From Euryodendron excelsum (Eukaryota > Streptophyta > Magnoliopsida > Ericales > Pentaphylacaceae): DNA of 64,000 nt. Position 1 is the stretch's first letter. Each line of letters starts with the position of its first letter. The stretch covers positions 14,765,501-14,829,500 of the forward strand of contig CM065385.1 of NCBI GenBank assembly GCA_033060915.1, written 5' to 3'. Of the stretch, positions 11,189 to 23,611 are shown piece after piece. The position numbers and the translations under genes were made by a program. A model generated the notes under the pieces. It was not told the origin of the DNA, made no database searches, and was given only the letters and a program-made list of their open reading frames with translations.

Positions 11189-11907
11189 ATGGTTTTAATT
11201 AAAATTTGTGAAAATAAAAAATTAAAAAATTTTGAAATATAAAAAATAATAAAAAAATTTAAAAAATTTAAAAATAAAAAAATATAATAACACCTTTGCG
11301 GACTACAAATTGATAATACCTTTGCTGAATTTTGGACAATTAATTGCTTCCCTACCTTGACGAATGAATTAGACAGTGTATACCAACTGATTAGTGGTTG
11401 ATGCTTAGTTTTTACTTCGTTCCGTTGTTAACTTATACATTTCTTTATATTTAGTTCTTTTTCTTTTATTTAGTCATTTATTTTTATGTGGTTAAACTCT
11501 TTGGTTGGCATACTCACCATTGCTGAACGAAGCCATTCAAATTGGGTACCATCTTTTCTGTTTTTATTTTTCACCTAACCCATCTAACTCATCGAACCAT
11601 TAACTTTATTTCTAGTCTTTATTTATTTATTTTATTTTAGATAACTTTATTTTAGGTTGATTTACCGGCTATTTAGGTTGACACCACCCATTAAGGTTAT
11701 CAATACTAACATTCTTAACGTGAGTTTCTTTTTGTTATTTTTATGTGCAGGTGATTTTTCTTTCTTTTTAGCATGTTCCCTAAAAAAACAAATAATAAAT
11801 AAAATAAAATATTTTTTTCCTAGAAGTCATTGAAAGTCTCTCAAGTCCAAGATTAAGCAAGTCTCCATTAAAGCATTCAAAAGAAAAAAAAGTTTTTCAA
11901 GTACAAG
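11189..11907 (+). other. 5' untranslated region of element Y
   Basis: AT-rich, with an A-rich run at 11205-11290. No coding frame is recognised. The N-terminal part of gag expected here is missing or beyond recognition. Confidence 0.6.
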
Positions 11908-12455
11908 GCCAAGATATGGTTTAATTCACTGAGGCCTAGGTCTATACACTCTTGGCATACATTACAAGTAAAATTATTAAAAAAGTTTTTTCCTAAACAT
12001 AAGACCGAGGCGATTCGTTACCAAATCTCTCAATTTGCCCCAATTTTAGGTGAAACCTTTTTTCAATGCTGTGAGAGGTTTAAGGATTTGTTGTTGTCAT
12101 GTCTACACCATGGGTTTGCCAATTGACATATCATCAACACTTTCTACTCTTCATTGACCCATCAATTAAAGATATTTGTGGGGTCTATGTGCGCAGGGAC
12201 CCATCCTGATAAGAATCCCACTAAAGCATATGACTACTTTGACTACCTAGCTAACTTGGCTAGAGATTAGGCCACTACTGGGACCCAAAATCCTAAAACT
12301 ATACCAACCACACAATATTAAGGGGGTAAATATCAACTTAGGGAAGTTGATAATCTGAATGCTAGAATTGCCTCACTTTCCCATAAAGTAGAGGCTATGG
12401 GGACATCTAGAACTAATGTCATAGAGGTTGAGCCTACAAGTTCATTATGTCTAGT
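11908..12455 (+). pseudogene. gag of Athila-like element Y, first part
   Basis: This is the structural gag protein that packs element RNA. In one frame it shows IWFNSLRPRSIHSW, KKFFPKH, then GETFFQCCERFKDLL, CLHHGF and TKAYDYFDYLANLA, the order of the retrotransposon gag domain (W-x-NSL, KFFP, GE-F-ERFKDLL). The frame carries three stops (TGA near 12124, TAG near 12268, TAA near 12319) and lacks an N-terminus. It ends with SLCLV at the edge of insertion B, where the first part of a CX2CX4HX4C zinc knuckle is reached. The remaining knuckle residues lie after 52180, so the insertion cut the gene within this motif. Confidence 0.85.
12451..12455. repeat. Target-site duplication of insertion B, left copy (CTAGT)
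   Basis: CTAGT here and at 52175-52179 flanks the whole 39.7-kb block. The gag frame (frame of 11908) continues into the frame of 52175 when one copy is ignored. Confidence 0.95.
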
Positions 12456-14051
12456 TGTCGCACCTAGATTTTTCGCACTCGAGGAATACACACACAAGCG
12501 GGAAAAATACTATACTCTCTCGTTAGAGCTCATCCTCATAGAAGAATTAGTGCAACTAAGTTTAAATTGAAAATTTGATTTGATTATGGGCTTTTAGAAA
12601 ACAATTTGGAGTCGCCACCTAACTTGATTAAGGTGAGTTAGGTCACCTAAAACTAAGCACAATCCGAATATTACACTTAGAGTTTTTGAAAAAGGTTTTT
12701 GAAAACTTCCTCAAGAGAGGGTTTTTAAGAAAAAAAGTTATTTGGCAACCTTTGCAAATATTTGAGCCCCTTTTTTAAAAATAACTCTATTTGGTCTTTC
12801 AAAACAGTAATGTAGGTTTGGAGATTGGTAACGTGTAGGGAAGACGCACTAAGCCATCACCCTACCCCGCCTTTGCGGTACCTACATGTCTATTCACCCT
12901 AGATTCACCCATTGGAGTCTTTGATTAATAAATGTCCAATAACTTTCCACTTTAGAAAAGAATTTTTAAAAAGAAATTGATATGATGCATGATATGTAAG
13001 TGAGAGGAGAAAACTTGATTTTGAAAGTAGATTTGAAAAGAACTTGATTTGATGTTGGAAACAGATTTGAAAAGACAGATTTGGAAGAAAGATTTTATTT
13101 TGAAAATTGATTTGAAAAGAATAATTGAAATTTGAAATTGGAAAGAAAGTTTTGGAAATTGAAATTGAAGATTTGAAAATGGATTTTTGGAATTGAAAGT
13201 TTGAAAAAGGTTATGACCGCACCCATGAGGGTTGCCTATGTATCCCTTTCAGGAATCAGGTCAGTAGTAGTTCAGACTAGAGTCCGATAGAAAATAGGAG
13301 GTTTAATTTGAAAAAGAGTTTGATTTGGAACTCGGGATAGAAGATTTGAAATCAGGATTGAACTTAGACCTAGGATTGAACTTGAAAGAGGATTTGACCC
13401 TTGAAAGAGAACTTGGACTAGATTTGGAAAGATAGAGTTCAGGAAGCACTTGGGATTAAGAAAGATTTGATTGGAAAGTTTAATTTAGAAAATACGGAGA
13501 GTTGGAGTCTAGGACAGATTGAATTTAGAAAATCTCGAATTTAGAAAAGTTTCAAAATTGAAAAGTTTCGTTTTAGGAAAGTTTCGCTTTAGGAAAATTT
13601 TGAATTAGGAAAGTGGTGAATAGGAAAGGTTTGAGTTCGGAAAGTTCTGAAGTTAGAAAGTTTTAACTTAAGAAAGTTTCGAATTTGGAAAGTTTAGAAT
13701 TTTAGAAAGATTTGAAGTTTGAGTTTTAGAAATACTTGAGATTAGGAAAGGTTTGAATTTAAGAAATATTTGAAAATTTAGATTTGAAAAGTTGAAATTT
13801 GAAAAGGTACGGAATTAAAAAAGGTTAGAGTTAGGAAAGATTTGAATTTCTAAAGATTGGAATTAGGCAAGATTTGGATTTCTACTCACTAAAACAAAAG
13901 ATTGGATTTTGTTTCTAAAAAAGAAATGATTTGATTTTGTTTCCAAAAACGGAGGATAGGATATAGTTTCCTAAATGGGGAGATTAGATTTGGTTTACTA
14001 AAGGGAATATTGGATTTGGCATGGAATTGGAAGGTGAAGTTTTACAAATCC
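12456..14051 (-). mobile_element. Solo LTR B, left segment (sense 3' end)
   Basis: Colinear with about the first 1600 bp of LTR A as written on the + strand. It starts TGTCGCACCTAG and is broken at 14051 by LTR C. The rest of B resumes at about 45962 and ends at 52174. With the nested elements removed B is roughly a 4.8-kb solo LTR. Confidence 0.9.
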
Positions 14052-14755
14052 TGTCGCGTCCAGATTTTTCGCACGAGGAATACACACACAAGCGGGAAAA
14101 ATATTGTACTCTCTTATTAGAAATCACCCTCCTAGAAGAATGAGTGCGACTAGGTTTGAATTGAAAATTAATTTGAATAAAGGGCTTTTGAAAAACAATT
14201 CAAAGTCGTCACCTAACTTGATTAAGGTGAATTAGGTCACCTAAAAACTAAGCACAATTCGAAGGCTACACTTAGGGTTTTTGAAAATAATTTTGAAAAT
14301 ACTTCCTCAAGAAAGGGATTTTAAGAAAACAGATTGTTTGGCAAATTTTAGAAAAGATTTAAGTCCTTTTTTGAAAATAACTCCATTTAGTCTTCAAAAA
14401 CAGTGATCTAGGTTCGGAGGTTGGTTACGTGTAGGGAAGACGCATTAAGCCATCATCCTACCCCGCCCTTGCGGTACGTACATGTCTATTCATCCTAGAT
14501 TCACTCATTAAAGTCTTCGATTAACAAATGTCCAAAACTATCCACTTTAGAAAATAATTTTTAGAAAGAAATCGATATGGTGCATGATATGTAATGGCAA
14601 TAGAAAATTTTGATTTTGAAAATAGGTTTGAAAATGAGAATTGAAGTTTGAAATTGGAAAGAAAGTTTTATAAATTGAAATTGAGGATTGACAATAGATT
14701 TTTAGAATTGGAAGTTTCAAAAGAGTTGTGGAATTAGAGATTTGAAAAAGGTTGT
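14052..14755 (-). mobile_element. Solo LTR C, left segment (sense 3' end)
   Basis: A new copy of the LTR end (TGTCGCGTCCAG) begins inside B. It is colinear with LTR A up to the AAATTGTGACC region, where LTR F interrupts it. It continues at 42024. Confidence 0.88.
14751..14755. repeat. Target-site duplication of LTR F, left copy (GTTGT)
   Basis: Compare ATTGT at 42024-42028: four of five bases agree. The C sequence continues in register across the site. Confidence 0.7.
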
Positions 14756-16236
14756 TGTAGGCACCCCATTTTTGCCCGTTTGGCAGTCCCCAGTCCATCC
14801 AAACTTGTACTCAAGTCAATATGAACGTTTCTCAATCTAAATCAACTTTCCAAGTCTAATCCCGTCAGTCAATCACTTCGCGGGCCCTTTGGGCTCAAAT
14901 AGAGGCAAAATGTTCAAAATGCCCTTAGGGGCATTGTTCGATCTAATTCCAATAGGCATGTCTTTTCGAAGACGGTAAGTTCCCTTTCCAATTCCATTTC
15001 CAATTCCTATTCCAATTCCAATTAAATCTGGCACATCTTTAAAGAAAGTTGATTCCTCAAGGTGGTAAGACCCTCTAATCCGGCACGTTTTCGAGTGAAT
15101 TCTTCAGAACGGTAGGTCCCTTCAAACCCGTCGACCGAGACGAGAGCCCAAGTCCTTTGGCGCCTGCGAGCCAGCCAATACAAAAATATCTATTTTGGTA
15201 CGCCTTTTGAGAAAGTTAATTCCTCAAGCGCTAAGACCATTTAGCAGCTTCCCGAAATCAGGTAGTGTCGGGAATGATAGCGAACTGTCAGAGTAGCGAA
15301 AGTACTTGTAAACAAGTCGATATAAGGAATTGTCAAGAAACCCCTATATCACGAGACCGCTGTCAGAGTGGTGGAAACATTCAAAACCCAGGTCAACACC
15401 AATGCCTACTAGCCCATTCTAGTGAAAAATGACCAAACAGCCCCAAGGGCCATTTTTGACGCGTTTCTCGAGAAAGTACCTAAGTCCTCAGAACAGTAAG
15501 TCCACCTTTCCAAGATTGTCTTAAAGGCAATCTGCCATGATTAGGTGCCTTCTAGCCAGTTTTGGGCCAATTCCGAGACTTTTCGATCAAGATGATCATT
15601 TTGCCCCTAAGCATCCAAACGCCCTGGGAACCACACTAGCTTTAGGTATCAAATCGTTAACCTCCCGAGAATGCTTCTTATAGTATTCTCAACCTTCCAT
15701 TATCTTTTCGAATCATTTCGAGTCAATTTCGGCAAACTCGATGCAAAATGACCGTTTTGCCCCTAGTGGGTCGGTTGCCTTTTTCGACCACACCGGCTCT
15801 GGGTATCAAACCGGTAACCTCCTGGGACATTCTAAATAATGTTTCCAAACCTCAAGTCTTCTTTCGGGACATTCTGAGTCTGACCCGGCAGCTTTCCAAC
15901 CCGGTTGACCATTTTGCCCCTAATGGCCTGGTTAACCCTTCCAACACATCTTGTCATCGTTTTTCAAGTCTACTATCTTTGGGACACTATTCTAAGTGTT
16001 CCTATCCTTTTCAGCCTTCTGGGTCATTCTCGGCCCTTTCAAATCATTCGCAGACTTTCCGAAGTCACTCCTAGTAAAGCCAGGCTAAAAATTGTATGGT
16101 ACTCACTAGTACAGGCGCCCAAATCTTCTGAAGATACGTTGCTTGCCGACTTAAAAACTTTCCTAAGTGGGTGGTGCCACTAGAAAGGATTTTTGGCCTA
16201 ACGCCACTGCAACAGGTGCCAGGTCATTCATCTATC

Positions 16237-16244
16237 TATAAATA
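16237..16244 (+). promoter_or_regulatory. TATA box of LTR F
   Basis: TATAAATA followed by AGAGCCTC, the same context as in the other LTR copies. Confidence 0.7.
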
Positions 16245-18117
16245 TAGAGCCTCATCCAGTGTGTAAGGGGTCCGCAAACTCAGTCTAAAAACCCTACTCT
16301 TCGATATACAGAGCTCGTAACCTCCTAAAATCCTAGTCTTCTTTAGGTTTTCCAAACCCTAGGCTCCGTATAGAAACGCTAGCCTCCTATACACTCATAT
16401 ACACTCGTACACTAGCCTCCATTGAAAACTTGAAGTGCGGCAACCTAAAGCTCTCGAAGATCAAGACAAGTTCTCGAAAATCAAGACGAAGACTGAAGCG
16501 AAGATTGAAGCAAAACAAGAAAAACAAAGCATGCAAAACAAAGAAAAATAAAGAATATACACGGTAGGCTATCTATTTAAGTTTATGCATCTTTCCCCTC
16601 TCTCTTCTCTCTCCGAACCCACTTGGGTTTTCTTTTATTTTAATCCCCCATCTTCTTCCCCCCTTTCTTGCATGCTCGAAACAAGGGACTTCCCGGTCCA
16701 TGTGTAGGATTAGGCTATTGGAGGTCACCGTGTCGGGGGCTTTCTCTTAGTCTAACCGAAGACCACATGGGTTCGGCCCTCTTGATTATGTGGTGAAGCC
16801 TTTAACCTTTTATGTCTACGACCTCAACTTGCATTGTGCATATCATGATCTTGTATTATTTCAAAATTCGTTTTCAAACTCGCGTTCAAAACTTGCATTA
16901 ACATCGTTTTCAAAATTGCATCAAAATCTTCTTTTTCAAAATCACAATCCTAGGGTGATTCTAACTTTTTCATGGTTAGGGCTGCTTTAGGAAAGTGTTA
17001 CATTTAAGGTGACCAATATGGTCCATATTTTTAAAAACCTTGTTGTTTTCAAAACCACTATCCTAAAACAGTTCTAGCCTTTTTATGGTTAGAATCGCCT
17101 TAGGAAAGTGAGATGTTTGTATAGACTTTCCAAAAATGCCCTTTTCAAATCTCTCTTTCTAAAAAATCTCTTTTCCAACATACTTTCTAAAAACTCTCTC
17201 CAATCTCCTTTTCAAAATGTTTTTTCAAAATTGCTTTCTAAACACTCCCTCCAAAAATTTATTTTTCAAAACTTGTTTTTAAACTCCTTTCCAAAACACT
17301 CTCCTCAAAATTCACTTTCTAAAAACGCTCCCTAGGTCTCCTTCCTAAAAAAACACTTTACAAAAATCCCTTCTAAAACTCTTTTTTCAAAATTCGCCTT
17401 CCAAAAACTCCATTTTAAGATCTCCTTCCAAAACCTCCCTTGCCAAAAACTCTCTTTTCAAAATTCGCTTTTCAAAAACTCCTCTCTAGGATTTCCTTCC
17501 AAAAATCTCCATTTCTAAAAACTCACTTTCAAAAAATTTCTTTTCTTAGAGCCCAAGTCAAACCCTAGAATCCACGATTAGGAAACCTTAATTTCCTTTC
17601 TCCAAACATAACTTCCATTATTGCCTCAAAACCTAGGTTTCCAAAATCTCCTTTTTACATCTAAATATAAGTTTCCAAAACCTATTTTCTACATCAAAAC
17701 TATTGACTTCCAAATCTAGGGTTTCTAAAACTTCACCTCCAAATCCAAACCAAATCTTGTCTTCCCTTTAGGAAACCAAATCCAATCTCCCATTTAGGAA
17801 ACTAGATCCTATCCTCCATTTTTTAAAACAAAATCAAACCATCTCTTTTTAGAAACAAAATCCAATCATTTGTTTTAGAAAATAAGAATCTCAATCCTTC
17901 CAAATCCAAATATTTCCTAATTCAATCCTTCCTAATCTAAACCTTTCCAAATCCTAAACTTTCCAAACTCCAAATCTCTCTTAAATTAAACTTTTCCTAA
18001 TTCAACTATTTCTTAAAAAGAAGACTTTCCAAATTCAAAACTTTCCAATTCTAATACTTTCTTAAATCGAAACATTCCTAATTCAAAACCTTTCCTAAAA
18101 TGAAACTTTCTTATTTC

Positions 18118-18122
18118 AAAAT
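18118..18122. repeat. Probable target-site duplication of element D, left copy (AAAAT)
   Basis: AAAAC follows the other end of D at 40944-40948, a four-of-five match. Being A-rich, the duplication is weak evidence alone, but F resumes in register there. Confidence 0.6.
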
Positions 18123-21100
18123 TGTCGCGCCCAGATTTTTCGCACTGGAGGAATACTCACACAAGTGGAAAAAATGTTGTACTCTCTCGTTAGAACTCAC
18201 CCTCTAGAAGAATGAGTGTGACTAGGTTTGAATTGAAAATAGATTTAAATAAAGGGCTTTTGGAAAAAAATTCAGAGTCGCCACCTAACTTGATTAAGGT
18301 GAGTTAGGTCACCTAAAAACTAAGCATAATTCGAAAACTACACTTAGAGTTTTGAAAAAACGATTTTCGAAAGTATCTTTTCAAAAGAGGGTTTTTAAGA
18401 AAACCAGGTTGTTTGGCAACCTTTGAAAAATAACTCCTTTTGGCCTTTGAAATCAGTGATCTAGGTTCGGAGGTTGATTACGTGTAGGAAAGACGCACTA
18501 AGCCATCACCCTACCCCGCCCTTTCAGTACCTACATGTCAATCTACCCTAGGTTCACCTATGAGAGTTTTCAACTAACTATAGTTCGATCCTATCCACTT
18601 TGAAAAACAATGTTTTTTTCTTAAAAAAACATGATGCATGATATGCAAGTGCAAGAAAAGAGAATTGAAGAATAGATTTGGAATGAGATTTGATTTGATT
18701 TGAAAAAGGAAGAGATAGAAGTTTGAATTTGGAAATAAGATTTTGGGAATTGAAAATAGAGATTTGGAAATAGAAATTTGAAATTGGAAGTTTGAAAATA
18801 GATTGGAGATTTGAAAAGAATGTGAAATTTGAGATTTGAAAAATGTGGAGATAGAGACTTGAAAAATGTGGTGACCGCACCCATGAGGGTTGCCTACGTA
18901 TCCTTTTGGAGGAATCAGGTCAGTCGTAGTTCGGATAAGAGTCCGATTGGAAAATGGAAGAGTTGATTGGAAGAAAGAGATCGAATTGGAAATTGGATTG
19001 GAAAATCGAGAGATTGAACTTTGATTGGAAGACTTGAAAAGACCGGTTTTAGGAAACCTAGACTTATGAAAGAGAGGATTTAGAAAGGACTTGAGATTAA
19101 GAAAGATTCGAATCGAATGTTCGACTTAGAAGATTGGAGAAAGATTGAAATTAGGAAAGGTTCGAATTAGGAAAGTTTTGGTTTAGGAAAGTTTCAACTT
19201 AGGAAAGTTTTGGAATTAGGAAAGTTTCAACCTGGGAAAGTTTTGGATTTTGAAAAAGGAAAGGTTTCACTTTAGGGAAATTTTGATTTAGGAAAGTTTT
19301 AACTTAAGAAAGTTTTAGATTTAGAAAGTTTTCAAAATAGGAAAGTTTCTAATTTGGAATGTTTTGAAATAGGAAAGTTTTGAAGGTAAGAAAGTTTTAA
19401 GTTTAGAAAGTTTTAGATTTAGAAAGATTTGAAGGGAGGAAAGTTTAGAATTTAAAAAGGTTAGAGGTTTATGAAGATTTAACTTAAGAAAGTTTTAAAT
19501 TTCAGAAGCTTTGAATTTTAAAAGATTCAAAATTTAGAAAGTTTAGGATTTAGAAAGTTTTGAGATTCGGAAAGGTTTGAGTTTAGGAAAGATTTGAAAA
19601 CTTGGACTTGGAAAGTTAAGATTTGGAAAGGGGTAGGATGAGGAAAGGGTTGAATTATGAAAGATGTGGAAGTTGAGTTTTAAAATTTAGGAAAGATTTT
19701 CAAGTTCAAGTTTTAGAAACTTAAGATTTAGGAAAGTAGAAAATTGGGAAGGATTTGAATTAGGAAAGATTTGGATTAGGAAGGGATTGGATTTTGTTTC
19801 CAAAAGTGGAGGATTGGATTTAGTTTCCTAAACGGGAATATTGGATTTGGTTTCCTAAAGAGAAGATGGGATTTGGTTTCCTAAAGGGAAGGTTGGAATT
19901 GATAGGGATTTGGAAAGGGAGGTTTTAGAAACCCTAGATTTGGAACGCGATAGTTTTGACGTAAAAAAGAGGTTTTGGAAATGTGTCTAGTTTGGATGTG
20001 AAAACAAGAGGTTTTGGAAACCTAGGTTCTGAGGCAAGTTTGAAAATCATGTTTTTGAAACGAAAATTAGGGTTTCCTAATCGTGAGTTCTAGGGCTTGA
20101 CTTGGGCTGTAAGGAAAGCGATTTTTGGAAAGTGTGTTTTTGGAAATAAGTTTTTGGAAGGAAATCCTAGAGTGGAGTTTCTAGAAGGAAGATTTTGGAA
20201 AGAGAGTTTTTTAGAAAGATTTTTGGTAGAAGATTGTTGAAGAGAGTTTTTAGGAAAGATTTTTAGGGAACATTTTTAGTAAGTGGATTTTGGGGAGAGG
20301 AGTTTGAAAAGAAGTTGAAATAGGAAGTTTTGAAAAATAGATTTTTGGAGGAAATTTTTGAAAACAACTTTGGAAAGGACAGTTTTAGAAAAGTATGTTC
20401 AAAAACAGATTTTTAGGAAAAGAGATTTTGAAAAGAGAGTTTTTAGAAAGTATAAAAATGTCACACTTTCCTAATGCAATTCTAACCATAAGAAGGCTAG
20501 AACCCCTTTAAGAAAGTGGTTTTGAAAACAACAAGATTTGAAAATGTGGACCATGAAAGTCACTTTAAATGTAACACTTTCATAAAGCAACCCTAGGCTT
20601 GAAAAAACTAGAATCACCCTAGGATTGTGATTTTGAAAACATGTGTTGAAAAAGGAGATTTTGATGCAATTTTGAAAACAAGTTTAATGCAAGTTTTGAA
20701 AACGAGTTTGAAAACGGTTTTTGGAAGATGCAAGATCATGATATGCACAATGCAAATTTGAGGTCGTGAACATACAAGATTAAGGTTTCACCACATAATC
20801 AAGGGGGCCGAACCCACGTGGTCTGCAGTTAGCCTAAAGGAAAGCCCCCGACACGGTGACCCTCCCATAATCTAATCCTACACATGGACCGGGAATCCCC
20901 TTGTCCCAAGCATGCAAAGAAAGGGGGGGATAGAGATGGGGGATTAAAATAGAGAAATCCCAAGTGGGTTAGGAGAGAGAAGAGAGAGGGGGAAGTGCAG
21001 AAACGTAAAACGAAAACCTACCTTGTGTCTTGTTTATTTTGCACGCCTTGCTTGTCTTTGATCTTCGTCTTCAATCCTCAAGAGTTGTCTTCAATCTTCA

Positions 21101-21325
21101 AACTTCAGATTGCAGCTCTTCAAGTCTTCAAAGGAGATTTGGAGGCTAGTGTATAAGTGTGTGGGGGTGTGTATGAGTGTATAGAAAACTAGGGTTTAGT
21201 GTATGGTGGCTAGGGTATGGAAAACCTAGGGAGGCTAGGATTGTTGGAGTGTTCGAGCTCTGTATATCAAAATATAGGATTTTTAGATTGAGTTTACGGA
21301 CTCCTTCACGCTGGAAAAGGCTCTG

Positions 21326-21333
21326 TATTTATA
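21326..21333 (-). promoter_or_regulatory. TATA box of the 3' LTR of D
   Basis: TATAAATA on the minus strand, in the same context as in LTRs A and C. The 5' LTR of D lacks this region. Confidence 0.65.
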
Positions 21334-22497
21334 GAGGTAGGAATGCACTGGCGCTTGTTGCAGTGGCCCTAGGCCAAAAGTTACATTCGCGCCACTAGGA
21401 GTGGCGCCAGACCATTTTTTGGCCTGGAGCCACTATTAGTGGCGCCAGCCATTTAGGAATTGTTTAAGGTCAGCAAGTAACGTACCTTTGACTATATTTG
21501 GGCACATGTACTAGTGACTACCATGTAATTTTTAGCTTGGCTTCACTGGGAGTGACTCTGGAAAGTCCGAGAATGATTTGAAGAGGCTGGGAATGACCCA
21601 AAAGGCCGGAAAAGAGAAGGAACACATAGAATAGTGTCTCGGTGGTATTTGACTTGAAAAATGAGAAAAGGATGTGTCGGAAGGGTTGACCGGGCCTTTA
21701 GGGGCAAAACGGTCGATCGAATCGGAAAGCTACCAGGATGGACTCGGACTGTCTCGGAAGAAGACTCAAGATTTGAAAACATTATTCAGAATGTTCCAAA
21801 GGTTGCCGGTTTGATTCCCAGAGCCGGTGTGGTCGGAAAAGGAGACCAGCCCACTAGGGGCAAAACGGTCATTTTGTGCCGAGTTTGCCGGAACTGACTT
21901 GGAATGATCCGGAAAGGTAGAAGAAGGTTGAGAATACTATAAGAAGCAATCTCAGGAGATTACCAGTTTGATACCCAGAGTTTGTGTGGTTCCTGGGGTG
22001 TTCGAATGCCTAGGGGCAAAATGGTCATCTTGACCAACAAGTCTCAGAAAAGGCCCAATGGGCAGTTAGGTCATTTTTCACCGAAGTGGGCTAGCAAGCA
22101 CCAGTGTTGACCTGGGTTTTGAGTGTTTCTGCTACTTTGATGGCGGTCGTCGTGACACAGGGGTTTGTTGGCAATTCCTTATATCGACCTGTTTGCGAGT
22201 ATTTCTGGTACTCTGACGGTTGCGATATTTGCGAGTATTTTCGCTACTTTGATGGTTCGCAATCATTCCCTAGATTGCCTAATCTCAGGACGCTGCTAAA
22301 GGGGACTTAGTGCCTGAGAAGTCAATTTTCTCAGAAGGCATGCCTAAACGGACATTTCTGCATTGGCGGGCTAGCACGCGCCAAGCGTAGACCGTTCTAA
22401 CATCTAGGGGACTTGGGGTCTCGTCCTGGTCGACAAGTTTAAAAGGACTTACCGTTTCAAAGAGATTTTCTTTGAAAAATGTGCCGAACTATCTCAA

Positions 22498-22955
22498 GGA
22501 ATAAACTGTCTCGAGAGAGGGATTGGAATTGGAAAGGGGTCTTATCATCTTCTGAAAAACGTGTCTGATTTGGAACTGTCTCGAGGAATAAACTGTCTCG
22601 AGAGAGGGATTGGACAGGGGACTTACCATCTTCGGAAAGACGTGCCTGATTTGGAACCGTCTCGAGGACTAAACTGTCTCGAGAGAGGGATTGGAAAGAG
22701 GACTTACCGTATTCAGAAAGACGTGCCTAATTTGGAACCGTCTCTAGGAATAAACTGTCTCAAGAGAGGGATTGGAATTGGAAAAGGGTCTTATTGTCTT
22801 CGGAAAGACGTGCCTAATTGGGAACCGTCTCGAGGAATAAACTGTCTCGGGAGAGAGATTGGAATGGGGACTTATTGTCTTCAAAAAGACGTGCCTGGTT
22901 TGGAATAGATTTACCGTCTAGAGGAATCAACTGTCTCGAGAGAAGGGTTGGAATT
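22498..22955 (-). repeat. Six-unit tandem repeat (79-88 bp) in U3 of the 3' LTR of D
   Basis: The word GGAATAAACTGTCTCGAG or a close variant recurs at about 22498, 22585, 22664, 22745, 22832 and 22919. Each unit carries CTCGAG-type palindromes and an AAGACGTGCCT block. LTRs A, B and C have about one unit. Confidence 0.85.
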
Positions 22956-23145
22956 GAAAAAAATAATGCCCCTAAGGGCATTTTGGTCATTTTGCCTCTA
23001 TTTGGGCCTAGTGGGCTCGCGAGGCGATGGACAAACGAGATTTAGACTTAGAGAGTTGGTTTCGATTAGAATACGTCCATATTGACTTGAGTACAAGTCT
23101 GGATGGAGTGTAGACTACTGAGCGGTCAAAAATGGGGTGCTTACA

Positions 23146-23163
23146 GCTGCCCCTCTTTTCCAG
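23146..23163 (-). other. Polypurine tract of element D
   Basis: On the minus strand CTGGAAAAGAGGGGCAGC directly precedes the TGTAAGC start of the 3' LTR. Such a tract primes plus-strand DNA synthesis. Confidence 0.8.
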
Positions 23164-23346
23164 TTTTTTCTTGTCAAAGATAGAAAATGATAAAAGTAAG
23201 AGTCCCATGTTGACCGCGAGGCAGTCGGTGGGACGGACATTGGAAATCTTTCAACAACGGGGATCGAAAATGGATAGCGGGCCAAAAAGGCCTTCGAAAA
23301 TGAGCTTTGGCGGGAAAGGGAGCAAAGCTTCCCAGAATTGGACACT

Positions 23347-23406
23347 GGCGCCACTAGGAGTGGCGCCTTTGGCAGGAAAGGCTTGGCGCCACTGCTAGTG
23401 GTGCCA
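23347..23406. promoter_or_regulatory. Two GGCGCC palindromes upstream of the antisense gene
   Basis: GGCGCCACT-AGG-AGTGGCGCC (23347-23367) is a perfect 9-bp inverted repeat, and 23384-23406 is a second with one mismatch. The same palindromes sit just upstream of the TATA box in the LTRs. Their place, about 1.1 kb before the ATG of the antisense gene, suggests a second promoter. That is inference. Confidence 0.5.
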
Positions 23407-23611
23407 GGCTTAAAGACAAAACCAGAAAATTTTATGGTTCAAACACTTGCGGCATTTTGGAGAGATTTTGCAAATCCGAGAGACTTCGCATGAAAATCGA
23501 CTTGAACCTTGAAGGGGCACTTCTTGGAGACCACGGGTGATTGCCGGAAGGAGACCACGTCGCTGAAAAAGTTGATGGAGGAGAAGATTTAGCTGGAGAA
23601 CTTCCAAAAAG

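Larger units (their letters stand above)
14756..18122 (+). mobile_element. Solo LTR F, left segment (sense 5' part)
   Basis: Opposite orientation to C: starts TGTAGGCACCCC and runs through U3, TATA box (16237-16244) and R/U5. Element D interrupts it at 18122. The remaining 1.1 kb follows at 40944-42023 and ends AGGCACGACA. Total about 4.44 kb. Confidence 0.88.
18123..23145 (-). mobile_element. 3' LTR of element D, 5023 bp
   Basis: Runs from TGTAAGCACCCC (23145) to GGGCGCGACA (18123) in sense. A polypurine tract sits directly outside its sense start, which makes it the 3' LTR. It keeps its TATA box (21326-21333), promoter-side palindromes (about 21385-21450) and a six-unit U3 repeat (22498-22955). 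Confidence 0.9.

Noticed and set aside
18578..18884. Phe/Ser-rich minus-strand open frames, also at 31558-31887 and, on the + strand, 38727-39026
   Set aside because: They are products of the same low-complexity R-U5 words (AAATTTCC-type) in three LTR copies. Overlapping frames are open alike, as expected from biased composition.
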